From Botryosphaeria dothidea (Eukaryota > Ascomycota > Dothideomycetes > Botryosphaeriales > Botryosphaeriaceae), in assembly GCA_011503125.2 (NCBI GenBank), contig WWBZ02000033.1, positions 310,001 through 374,000 of the forward strand: DNA of 64,000 nt. Direction: 5' to 3'. The notes beneath the pieces are model-generated. The model had not been told where the DNA came from and searched no databases. It worked only from the letters and a program-made list of their open reading frames with translations. Positions 55,161 to 64,000 of this stretch are shown here, one piece after another. Both the position numbers and the translations under genes were made by a program. Numbering within the stretch: the first letter of the stretch is position 1; each line of letters opens with the position of its first letter.

Positions 55161-56790
55161 TCAAATCCAGGCGGAGCCTTCGGGGAATTTGAAAGGAAAG
55201 TTGGGGTCCGGATGGGCAAAAATTTCCCAATCTACGCCCCGTTGCTTCATCCACGCCGTGCCATCTGGTTTCCTTGCATTACTATAGGCCGTCGGCGAGA
55301 AAGCCTGAACCCCTGCCCAAGCACGAATAAGGCGGCGCCAGTAGCATGCCTCAGCGGCCGGAGTCAAGTAGCGATCGCGGAACGTAGCGACAGAGTTATG
55401 GACAATACGAGCCGCGGCCTCCGGATGGGAAAGGTAATACTGAACCTTTTCCTGGAGATCGGAAAAGTCGTTGCGGACACTCAGAAAATTCTACTCCGCA
55501 GCACCGTCAGCGGTCGCATCTTCGGGGAAGCACCCTCTCTTACCTGGTCGGGACCTTCGGCGACGAGCAGGTCATAGAAATGCGCTTGGTGCTCGAGAGG
55601 CTGGTGGACGACGGTGACGGAGTCACAGTTCTGCAAATAACGAAGCCTGCCGCTCCAGGTGTTGCCCTCAGTATGGATCGGGAACTTGTACCTGCAGAAA
55701 TCGACCATGTTCAGCCGAGTTTGCAAGTTCATCTCCTTGACGTCCGCCCAGCCTTGGTCCCGCCCAACGTTCATCAGAGCCGTTCGCACTTTATTGTTCA
55801 TAGCTCCACGCCACACAGGCCGTGAGTCCTTCTCCTCAAATGGTATCTCGACAAATTGTAGCCGCTCGCGGAACGAGATGTACGACCCAAGATTGACGTC
55901 GGGAAACTAGAAGGATATGTGGTTAGCTCTCTTTAAAACGAGCATGAAGAGGGTCAATCTTACAGCCCAGCCGTCAAAGTCAGGCACAACCCAGGTATTG
56001 CGCTCCGCCTTTGGTCTGTTCCACGACCATACCACGCGGTCTTTTGGCATTCCATCCGTCGGTCTGTCTTCAAGATCAAGAACAAACTCGACGTTCGGGA
56101 TCGTTGTAGGATCGCTGACTGCAGTAATGGCTCTATAGAGGTTCGAGAGACCAGCCATACCCCGAGCACGATCGGAGGCGCCCGTTTGCTCGTCGATCAC
56201 GTACATCTATGGCTACGATTAGAAAATCTGCAATAGTACGAGAAAGTTCTACCAGTCAGGAAGAGCACTAGTGTTGGAGTCTCCAGCTGAATTGAAGGAG
56301 CGGGACGATGCACTCAACACAGCTTACCTGTCCGTTGTAGATTAGAACATGCATCTGGGCATGAGGCCAGGTGTTGGCGTCGGCATGAATCTTGACCTGC
56401 TCGCGACGAACGGAAGCCCGACCGAAGTAAGCACGGGCGCTGTCTATCTCGGTGTAATTTCTAGGAAAAGCAATCTGGTCCAATAGTACGTCAGCAAAAC
56501 GGAGATTGTGAAAACAGGAGCGTGAGTATCACATCACATTGCTCATCTGAAAGACCAAGATTTCTGGAGTCCCTAGCAGGGTGGAAGCGCCATTCTCCGC
56601 CTGCATCTGCGGGAGCATTCGGAACACTGGAGTCTTGAGCGCCGGGCTTTGTAAAATTTCCGAGTGGTGCCACTCTGTACCGAAAAGTACTGATCAGGAT
56701 GAGGACAACGACGATGGCAGAAATGGAGGCTATGTATGTTTTCAATGGTTGCCGCGTGCGCGTCCACACAGGCGTGATTAAGCCAGACAT
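55161..56790 (-). CDS. GT90 (CAP10-like) glycosyltransferase
   Basis: Five exons: 56790-56533, 56474-56328, 56206-55964, 55906-55544 and 55490-55161, with introns 58, 121, 57 and 53 nt, give 446 aa. Type II membrane anchor near residues 18-36 (TYIASISAIVVVLILISTF). The lumenal part has the CAP10/GT90 run: LSDEQCD joined to IAFPRNYTEID, VLIYNGQ, RAITAVSDPTTIPNVEFVLD, WSWNRPKAERNTWVVPDFDG, FVEIPFEEKDSRPVWRGAM, NMVDFCRYKFPIHTEGNTWS, VVHQPLEHQAHFYDLLVAEG and TFRDRYLTPAAEACYWRRL. Members transfer xylose or other sugars onto glycans in the Golgi (CAP10 in Cryptococcus capsule synthesis, POGLUT in animals); in moulds the acceptor is unknown. All introns have standard borders (GTGATA, GTAAGC, GTAAGA and GTAAGA donors). 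The gene looks intact. Confidence 0.88.
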
Positions 56791-57378
56791 AGTGGACTTG
56801 GCTTTAACAAGCCGCGCCGCCGGGGTCAAGCAAAAAGGAGACAGGAAGTTGGGCGCGGGCTCGCTTGGAGGACAAGGGTGGATCTTCTCGGACAATAACG
56901 CAGCAGAGGAGGGGATAGACGCAATGGAATGATTAATATGCAGCTTTGCCCTAATCAATAGGTGGCGAAACGAGGCTGAACATAACAGTCAGTTGAGAAG
57001 CTGCTGTGGAACTTGACTTAGCCAAGAGCGGGTAGCAACATGAGGTTACTCAATTTAAGATTACAAGAATATCAGCCTTGCATGACACCCGATTGGATAT
57101 CCAGCTGATCTTCGGAGAGGGCGCCATCATTCGGATAGACGCCGATTTGCTTTGAGATATCTATTGTATCTTTTACATACTCAAAGTATGTAAGCTGTCG
57201 ATTTGTGAGAGGGATTTACCTGAAACAAAACGGTGAAGTGTTACCTCTCCCAAGACACACAGCTGCATAATCTTAGCGCTTCACAAATGCGGCTGGTTGC
57301 ATTCCAGACCGACAGTTCAGCAGTAAATGGCTGTCAAACGCGAGCGGGAGCGGCCCTCCAATTTAATATCTTGATCAC
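56791..57378. other. Spacer with a possible extra exon
   Basis: The minus strand at about 57200-57080 reads LTYFEYVKDTIDISKQIGVY then PNDGALSEDQLDIQSGVMQG and a stop. It looks like the last exon of the secreted-protein gene to the right, but no clean splice could be fixed. Confidence 0.35.
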
Positions 57379-58241
57379 CTAAGAATTACCGACGTTGTAG
57401 AAGAGAATGTCAGACTGCATCTGCGACAACCCAAACGTAAAATCAATGGAATCTCCCTCGCTGAAAATGTATGCGTCGGTCGGGTTACAAGACCGGCCAT
57501 TCATAAAGTTAGCAGGCCATGTCTCGTCCGTATCGCTACGGCAGAGATTGAGATTATACCCATGGAAATTGGCCGTCAACGCATTGTTCGGAGCAATGAC
57601 GAACGCTCGATCAGTACCTGGAAATGTCAGTCAGTTACCGTCATCACGCAGGTACGTTCGCACTCACTCCTCAAATGCCCCGACACGCTACCCCTATCGA
57701 CCCCGAGCTGCATCAAAACCGACGACAGATGCTGAGTATTCCCAGCCTGTGCAGACGGCTGAATCACGCGGTACCCGTATTGCCGGGCGCCTCGGCCCGT
57801 CGCCTGCGTGTTGTCCTCGCGCGGCGATGTCGCCGGCACGCAGATGATAGTATCCTGGCTGTTGTCTACCTCCTCCGAGCACTACGTCACCTCCGGACAG
57901 ATGCCGCCGGCCCAGTAGAGCGTCCCGTCCGGCCGCTGGCACCGGTCGTGCCCCTCGCGCGGGCCGATGTCCGACATGCAGAAACGCGCGATCCACGCGT
58001 CGCCGGCGTTGCAGGCCGGGTTCGTAGGTTGGAGGCGCTTCTCAAGGGAGCGATCTGAGGTATTGTCGCCGGCTATGGGGACGATTTGGCCGTCATGATC
58101 GCTTGTATAGCTCGCTAGGACTTCCTTAATGAATTCTAGGGGGAGACCGAAGGCGTCGTTTGCTTTAACAACTGGGATTGCGGTAGCGAGGACTAACGGG
58201 AGTGCTGCTATAAGCAAAATAAGGGTAGATCGAGGAGGCAT
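57379..58241 (-). CDS. Secreted Cys-containing protein of unknown function, one in-frame stop
   Basis: Exons 58241-57668 and 57617-57379 across a 50-nt intron (donor GTGAGT, acceptor TTCCAG). Signal peptide MPPRSTLILLIAALPLVLAT at the start. The mature part has Cys in NPACNAGDAWIARFCMSD, DRCQRPDGTLYWAGGICPE, a conserved-looking C-x-x-x-x-x-C pattern, then DTIICVPATSP. Exon 2 reads RAFVIAPNNALTANFHGYN and SDTDETWPANFMNGRSCNP. A TAG at 57884-57882 lies between GGICPEVT and CSEEVDNSQD in the same frame. A 75-nt intron could skip it but would lose a Cys. About 270 codons; a further exon may lie at 57200-57080. It resembles small secreted proteins of fungi; no enzyme motif. Confidence 0.6.
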
Positions 58242-58527
58242 AATGGTGTGGCGAAATTGCTGATCTGTGTTTAAGTGTTCTAGATAATGCAGTCAGAATG
58301 GGAAGTTAATGAGAGAACCGATGTGCCCTTTTTCTGGCCTGTCGACAAATTTTATAGAAGAATCCTAAAGTTTAGAATGCCAATAGCCGAGGTACTCGCC
58401 ATCAATCTGCTGGCATTTTACTTAGGGTCACGTGTACTTAGCTTTCTTGGTTTTACTTACTACCGGCTTGAAGTCTACCACGCCTGCGTCATGGGCCATC
58501 TGATCCGAATTCCTAAACGACAATGCT
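58242..58527. other. Spacer between divergent genes
   Basis: A short plus frame from 58287 (MQSEWEVNERTDVPFFWPVD) is open but does not connect to the next gene with a clear splice; it might be a missing upstream exon. Confidence 0.35.
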
Positions 58528-59502
58528 TTGTCAAATACCCGTCCGGCTTCCACCATAAACGAGGCATACCAGGCAGGAGCGGAAAAGTTCGAGGATTGGT
58601 ATCCCGGCTGGAACCTCACCACGGATCTGTATCGTCTCCTTGAGCATGCCATTGTGGAACTCCGTGCGGTTCGTGCATCACGGTCAACTGGATTGCCATA
58701 CAGGTCCTGCGGCGAATCGCCCTCAATTCTTGAGCAGCTATCTACTATGCAAATGAGTCTGTCGCCGCAATTTCTCCAAGCAGCACCCAGGTCCCCGACG
58801 GATAGTGGGCGAAACCGATGTAGCTTCCAAACTGCCAAGATCATCTCGACCATCCAGGTACGTGAACTCTTCATTGATAAGAGCGGATCATTGATGCCGG
58901 GGTAGTTGGTCCGCATGGCTAAATTTGCGTCTCTGTCAAATCTGGGGCAAGCTTGCCGGGCAGCTGAGGAATCCATTCAAAACATGAGATCAATCCCGGA
59001 CGACTACATTAGGGCATTTGGAAGACCTCTGGCAAGACATTATAATTACATGCATTGTGGCATATTCTTACAGTCTAAGCAAAGTTGCATGAAGTATGTG
59101 GCGTCGGCCATCCTCATCGGCAAAAAGTTCTGCGATGAGTCATACCAGAGGCTGCGACAAGCCCTGTTATCCATGATTGATCTTGTGGAGAGTATAGACC
59201 TGCGAACTGACGCACTTGCTGAAAATTCTGTTCGACTGCAAAAATATATGGAGCGCATTGACCTCATCCAGCAGACTCATAACGCGGCAGCCACCAACAT
59301 TGATGAGCATCCTGGACCGCCGCCCGCAACATTCTCATCCTGTACAGCAGAACATGAAGAGGCTGGGGACCTCGAGGCGGCGGAGGAGGGAGAAGAGGGT
59401 CGGCATGGTGGTGGGCAGGACGATGGCCTGCGGGAGGGCTGCGTGGCGAGGGGGTGGTCGGAGGAGGGTGCCGCTTTGCGTGAGCGGGTGGGCTTGGAGT
59501 GA
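58528..59502 (+). CDS. C-terminal part of a fungal transcription-factor-like protein
   Basis: Two frames, 58528-58857 and 58906-59502, are the same frame and join across a 48-nt intron with a perfect donor (GTACGT) and acceptor GGGGTAG, which removes an apparent stop. The text ASTINEAYQAGAEKFEDWYP, then CMKYVASAILIGKKFCDESY and LRQALLSMIDLVESIDLRTD resembles the C-terminal helices of Zn(II)2Cys6 proteins. The zinc cluster and the middle domain are absent. No ATG stands at the start of the homologous part, so an upstream exon is missing or the gene is a fragment. The last 60 residues are Glu/Gly-rich and look like read-through. About 300 aa as drawn. Confidence 0.45.
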
Positions 59503-59890
59503 CGGGCTGGAGGTGTGTGGTTCAACAGTGGGGGTGGGAGAAGTCGGGGTTGAGTGGAGGACAGCATGCTGTGCTGTATATTTCCTTTTATGTTCCGTTG
59601 TTATCAGCAAGCTTGCAGGTCTCTTCTCTATTCCTGCCGAACATGCTTGTCTTATCGACGTGCAAGTGGGCAAGAGTGCTGTGGGTGGTGGTTGTTGGTC
59701 GGGATATCGTCGGGCAACTGCTAAACTGCTAAACTCTTGCGTGCTGATATGGTGCGGGGACAAGCGCGCCGATCGGCATTCCACTCGCCGAGTTGTGCAG
59801 CGCTCGACACCTTGATAAAGTGCTGGTTTCCCAACAGCTTTTCCGGATCCAGCTGCGTTTCTAGAAGAGGCCTGATAACGACTTGCAAAC
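59503..59890. other. Intergenic, 5' region of the oxygenase gene
   Basis: No gene; contains the presumed promoter of the gene starting at 59891. Confidence 0.5.
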
Positions 59891-61123
59891 ATGGCCCAGA
59901 CGCAGACGCAATCTCGGCCGGCGCGCACCTTGCGCCTCCAGAACGGCCAGGTCTATCAGTTCGAGTCAAACGAGTCCATCGAGGCCGATGAGATTCCCAT
60001 CATCGATATCTCGGGGATCTATAGCGAAAAGCTGGAGGAGCGTCAGGCTGTTGCCGAGAAAGTCAGGGAGGCTGCTCAACGGATCGGCTTCTTCTATATC
60101 GTCGGTCATGTAAGCTTGGCATTCCATAAACCTAAGCCATTGCAAACAGACTAAAAGCTCATAGGGTATTGACCCCGGTTATGCGGAAAAGGCCTTTGAG
60201 GAAGCCAAGCGCTTCTTCGCGCTGGAAGAGGAGAAGAAGATGGAGGTCTACACGGGATTGGTGCCGAACGAGTTTGTCGGCTTTCACCCCATGAAGCACT
60301 ACAATAGAAACTCGTTGGAACAGAAAGGTAGGACGCCTTCTCGTTGAAACCGCTTTCATGTTGACGTATATCCTGACGAGCTCCAGACCTCAGCGAAGCC
60401 TTCAACTGGGCCTACGAACCCACAGCCGACCCCGACACCGTCAACAAAGACGAGAAGTCCATCAGCATCTGGCCGTCCGACCTCCCCGGGTTCAAAGACG
60501 GGCTCCTCGGATACTACACGCAGCTCCTACAGCTCGCCCGCCGGATGACCAGAGTCTTCGCGCTGGCCCTGCACCTGCCCGAGGGCTCGTTCGACCAGTA
60601 CGTCAAGCGCCCCGAAGCCGGAATGCGCATCCTGCACTACCCGCAGCAGGATTCGTCTCCGGACCAGCAGGCCGGGCTCGGCGCACATACGGACTTCGAG
60701 TGCTGGACGATCGTGTCGCAGGATAGCTGCGGCGGGTTGGAGGTGCTGAATAAGGCGGGCACGTGGATCAAGGCGAAGCCGGTGCGTCAAGCTTTTCTTT
60801 CCTATGCTCAATTACGAATACACTGACATCAACGCTCGTCTCAGGTTCCCGGCTCTTTCGTTGTCAATATCGGCGACTGCTTCATGCGGCAGACCAACGA
60901 CTTCTTCGTGTCGACAGTGCATCGCGTCGTGAACAAGAGCGGGAAAGAGAGGTATTCGGCTCCTTTCTTCTTTGGCTTTGACCGGACGAAGCTCCTGGAG
61001 CCAGTGCCGACCTGCGTCAGCGAGGAGAATCCGATGAAGTATCCGGTTGTGACGGCGGGCGAGTACTACAGGTGGAGAGCGAACAAGGCGAAGACTGGAA
61101 ACGAGGACTTGGAGCTACAGTAG
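59891..61123 (+). CDS. Isopenicillin-N-synthase-like 2-oxoglutarate/Fe(II) dioxygenase
   Basis: Exons 59891-60109, 60165-60327, 60387-60781 and 60845-61123 (introns 55, 59 and 63 nt) give 351 aa. The N-terminal DIOX_N part reads IPIIDISGIYSEKLEERQAV and AAQRIGFFYIVGH joined to GIDPGYAEKAFEEAKRFFAL. The catalytic barrel has MRILHYPQQDSS, GLGAHTDFECWTIVSQD (H-x-D iron ligands), PGSFVVNIGDCFMRQTND, STVHRVVNKSGKERYSAPFF (distal His and R-x-S for 2-oxoglutarate). The family performs hydroxylations, desaturations and ring closures on small molecules; without neighbouring synthases the substrate is unknown. It is unlikely to make penicillin, because no NRPS is near. Intact. It converges on the siderophore transporter gene. 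Confidence 0.9.
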
Positions 61124-61827
61124 TGAATTCAATCTTGCCCCGCGTGCGGATCCGTGGATCTTTTCGGATCTCGGACTTTAATTTCGTGGATATTGCGTCT
61201 GTGGGGGCTCAACAAGGCTCGGAATCCTTTGCATAATTGCTTCTCTTTGCCTTGTAGATGGCGGGACACGGTTTCTCTCACGCTGGACTGGCCAATTGGA
61301 GCACTTCTATTGTGTTTGCAGCTACTGCTCCTTAAGTCCGAGCGGACTGTGCTTGGTCAGTGTTTTCAGGCTGCATCGAAGATCAAGTACGAGCATTCTC
61401 ACGACCCGCGAGTCACGCCAAGACGGCACTTTCAACACAGCTCCGAATCCTTTGGGGAGCCCTCCGACGGAAAATTCAGAACGGAAAAATATGGTGGGTA
61501 TATTGTTCTTTCTTACGTATGTACAAAAAGTCATTACAGTCGTAAACCCCGAGCCAGCCTCTCGGGTACAAGGAAGCCATAGCCGAGGACAAGGATATGA
61601 GGGGATAACAGAGGTAGACCGGAGGAAGCGACAGCAGAGCGTTTCATCATGCCCGAGAACAGCAAGTGCTCGTGCCGGCGGACCGTCAACGCTAGCGGAC
61701 CATCCCGTCCGCCATTCCCCCCTCTCCCTCTCCCCCCTTTACGGCACGCGCGCCTCTCCGATCCATCCCCGTCTGCCCAGTCTCCACTCCCGCGCCCCAT
61801 TTCGCCGGCTGAGATACTCCCTCTCTT
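61124..61827. other. Intergenic between convergent genes
   Basis: 3' flanks of the oxygenase (plus) and the siderophore transporter (minus). Several long open frames here are shadows without motifs. Confidence 0.5.
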
Positions 61828-63858
61828 TCAGGCAACCGTGCCCTTGGCCTGCCGCACATCCCGGAGGTTGTAGTTCCTCCACACCACGACGCACGGAAAC
61901 GCCAGCGCCAGGATGCACGTCGCGGCGATGCACATGCGCTGCTGCGCGGCGACGTACGCCCTGACGATCGCGTCGCGGGCGGGCGACCCCACCGGCTCCG
62001 CCAGCTGCGCCACGAGGCTCCCGTAGAGCGTCGCCAGATCCGCCTGGCGGTCGGCGGGCAGGAACTCGGCGAGCTTGGCGGGGAAGACGTTGGTCCAGAT
62101 GGCGCCGCTCACGCCCAGGCCGATGGCGCCGCCGATGCCGGCGAAGAGCGAGAGCAGCGCGAGCACGACGGCGACGCCAGAGCCGCCCGTCTCGGTGTTG
62201 GAGGCGTGCGCGACGGCGGACATGACGGCCATCTCCTCGCAGATGACGGCGGTGCCGCCGGCGAAGGCGATGAAGACCTGGCACATGATGATGTAGCCGA
62301 TCGAGAAGGTGCCGTTGCGGAAGTAGCACATCAGGCCGGTGCCCAGGACCTGCCAGGGGATGGCAATGAGGGCGCACCATTTGAAGCGGTTGGTCTGCCG
62401 GATGGCGCTGTTGGAAACGTGAGCGGGCTGCTGCTGGGGAGCAGGAGTGGAGGAACTTACAGGCCAACGGGCACGGCGAAGAAGCAGGAGCCGATGTTGA
62501 AGATGTTGCCGACGTAGCCGGCCTCGGAGGGCGAGAGGCTGTAGACGACTTGCAGGAATGACGTGAAGTAGTAGTCCCAGCAGCTGCTCACTGTCAGAAA
62601 CGGCCAATTGATCGCCAGGAGTGGGGAGCCCTACTAGTACGCGATGAAGCTGAGACAGGAAGCGAGGCACGCGCCCAACACTGTCATGTCGTTCAGGAGG
62701 TGGAACGGCATGAACCTGACCGGCGCCCACCACTTCTCCCAGACGTAGAAGCCGATCAGGGACAGCCCTCCAAAGATGATCATACAGATGATCGACGCCG
62801 AACGCCACTTGTCCGCCTGATAGGTGGCCAGCGTCATTGGCAGGATCAGCAACGCGAAGCCCGCGCAGACGAGTACCATGCCCACGACTACACGCTTGTC
62901 AGTGTCCGGCGTCTTTCCAAGCCAGGTGGATTGGCTTACCGTCAAACTCCACGAGGTAGTATCGCACCCGCTCCCACGTTGAAAATCCTTTGCCCAGCCC
63001 CGTCTCGATCTTTCCCTCTTTTATGGCCTTGTTCCTATGCACCAAGAAAATCATAGCCACCGGAATCGTGATCACAGGCACAATAACAGCAAACGCGCCA
63101 TAGCCCCACCGCCAAGTCGAATGGTCCAAAAACTGCTGCGCCACGCTCGGGCCCGCGAAGGTCGTAGCGATGTACGGGGTGGTCGTGAAGGCGAAGATCA
63201 AGGCGCGGTTGCGCAGGGCGCTGGTGTCGGCGACGAAGACGTCGAGCACGTAGCCAATGCCGTTGAAGCCGACCCAGTAGAAGACCTGCGCCGCCGCGTA
63301 CGTCTCGACGTTGTCGCATGCCGCGATCAGGATCAGGCCGACGGTCGCAATGAGGATCATGACGACGTAGCCCTGCGGCCGCCCCCAGATGTCGATCATT
63401 TTGGCGATGGGCAGCTTGACGACGGCGCCGATGATGGAGGACATGATGGACGCGGTGGTGACGAGCGAGTGTGCGGCGAAGGAGGAGTAGACGTAGGGGA
63501 GGAGCGTGTTGGAGACTTGCTGCTCGAGCGACTCGACGAAGAAGACGAGGAGGATGCTGTGCACCCAATTGTTAGAACATGGAAAGTCAATTGGACTGGG
63601 CTGGCCTTACAGTAGGTAGGATATCACCAATGACTTTCGCGTCCATGTTTGCGTGATTGCTTCAGCTTCGCGGACACCATCCTGGACGTGCTCACGCCCG
63701 TTCTCCTCGTCGCCGTACAGAATCGAAGAGCCGGCTTTGCCATTATCCTCGAAGTTGCTGCTCGGTTGCGAGCGCAATTCAAACGGTCTGGTTTTGCCGC
63801 TGTTGTTGCGAACTGTTTCGTACTGCGGAGGCGGCGAGGCATGTATGTCGTCGGCCAT
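61828..63858 (-). CDS. Siderophore-iron transporter (MFS, SIT/ARN family)
   Basis: Five exons: 63858-63611, 63556-62940, 62887-62641, 62586-62461 and 62407-61828, with introns of 54, 52, 54 and 53 nt, give 605 aa. The hydrophilic N-terminus (residues 1-70) is followed by about 14 helices: VISYLLILLVFFVESLEQQ, IMSSIIGAVVKLPIAKMID, WGRPQGYVVMILIATVGLIL, YVLDVFVADTSALRNRALIF, FAFTTTPYIATTFAGPSVAQ, VVGMVLVCAGFALLILPMTL, SCWDYYFTSFLQVVYSLSPS, EAGYVGNIFNIGSCFFAVPV and ending FPCVVVWRNYNLRD. The pattern E-S-L-E-Q-Q, W-D-Y-Y-F and Y-x-x-N-I matches fungal siderophore importers (Sit1/Arn1, MirB). It imports ferric hydroxamates with protons at the plasma membrane or endosome. These genes are usually controlled by the iron repressor SreA (GATA sites). 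No lesion. Confidence 0.92.
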
Positions 63859-64000
63859 GGCGACGTAGCGCTCTCAGACCGAATTCCCAATGGTGAGGGG
63901 GAAGGAAACACACACCAACAAGAGGCGGAGGCGCACTGCATGGCGCAGCAGATCTATATGTACGAAAGCAGGCACCCGCAGTTCCGTGCTTTCGATATGC
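63859..64000. other. 5' flank of the siderophore transporter
   Basis: Short window end. AGATCTATATG near 63950 is the only GATA/TATA-like word (reverse: CATATAGATCT, containing AGATCT); no SreA-type double site (ATCWGATAA) was seen in these 142 bp. Confidence 0.4.

Noticed and set aside
58903..58905. In-frame TAG as a pseudogene lesion
   Set aside because: A 48-nt intron with GTACGT donor removes it and keeps the frame.
59891..63858. A penicillin-like or other biosynthetic cluster
   Set aside because: Only an oxygenase and a siderophore importer; no NRPS, PKS or other backbone enzyme within the window.
1..64000. CRISPR arrays or prokaryotic operons
   Set aside because: No regularly spaced repeats; introns throughout show a eukaryotic genome.

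Overview
The window is nuclear DNA of a filamentous ascomycete (Pezizomycotina). Genes are split by short GT-AG introns (about 41-127 nt). The families are typical of these fungi: HET-domain proteins, Zn(II)2Cys6 transcription factors, a PTH11/rhodopsin-like membrane protein, a siderophore transporter, a GT90 transferase and large CorA-like proteins. Coding exons are often much richer in G/C at third positions than the A/T-rich intergenic DNA. That bias produces long antisense shadow ORFs, which I left out. I cannot place the genus from sequence alone.

Layout. 1-5 kb is a graveyard: a decayed hypothetical gene, a decayed GH18 chitinase whose catalytic motif is destroyed, and a 517-bp tRNA-derived SINE-like element with an exact 14-bp target-site duplication. 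5.5-11.1 kb holds an alpha/beta hydrolase, an interrupted HET gene and a divergent six-exon calmodulin-like gene. 11-14 kb is gene-free. 14-18 kb has a small membrane protein and a 961-aa membrane protein with a sulfatase/LTA-synthase-like domain. 19-27 kb holds a roughly 1,650-aa CorA-like gene and a decayed NACHT-type gene. 27.7-36 kb has a rhodopsin-like membrane protein, a prolyl-4-hydroxylase and a frameshifted protein kinase. 36.9-44 kb holds two Zn(II)2Cys6 regulators, a truncated MFS transporter and an arylsulfatase. 45-50 kb has an SDR enzyme, a deleted HET relic and an intact HET gene. 50-64 kb has a DUF4267-like protein, a low-complexity hypothetical protein, a GT90 transferase, a Cys-containing secreted protein, the C-terminal part of a transcription factor, an isopenicillin-N-synthase-like oxygenase and a siderophore transporter.

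How the genes work together. No PKS, NRPS or terpene synthase is present, so I do not call a biosynthetic cluster. The strongest common theme is nonself-recognition-type genes (three HET loci, a NACHT relic, a CorA-like protein, a modified kinase) next to decayed copies of similar genes, as expected of a fast-evolving accessory region. Several otherwise well-preserved genes carry a single lesion, either one stop codon or a 1-nt shift in an A/T run. These are either young pseudogenes or residual sequence errors; reads or transcripts would decide.

All family calls come from motifs recognised by eye. No database search was run. Exon coordinates were derived by joining reading frames at GT-AG sites, and total lengths were checked to be multiples of three.
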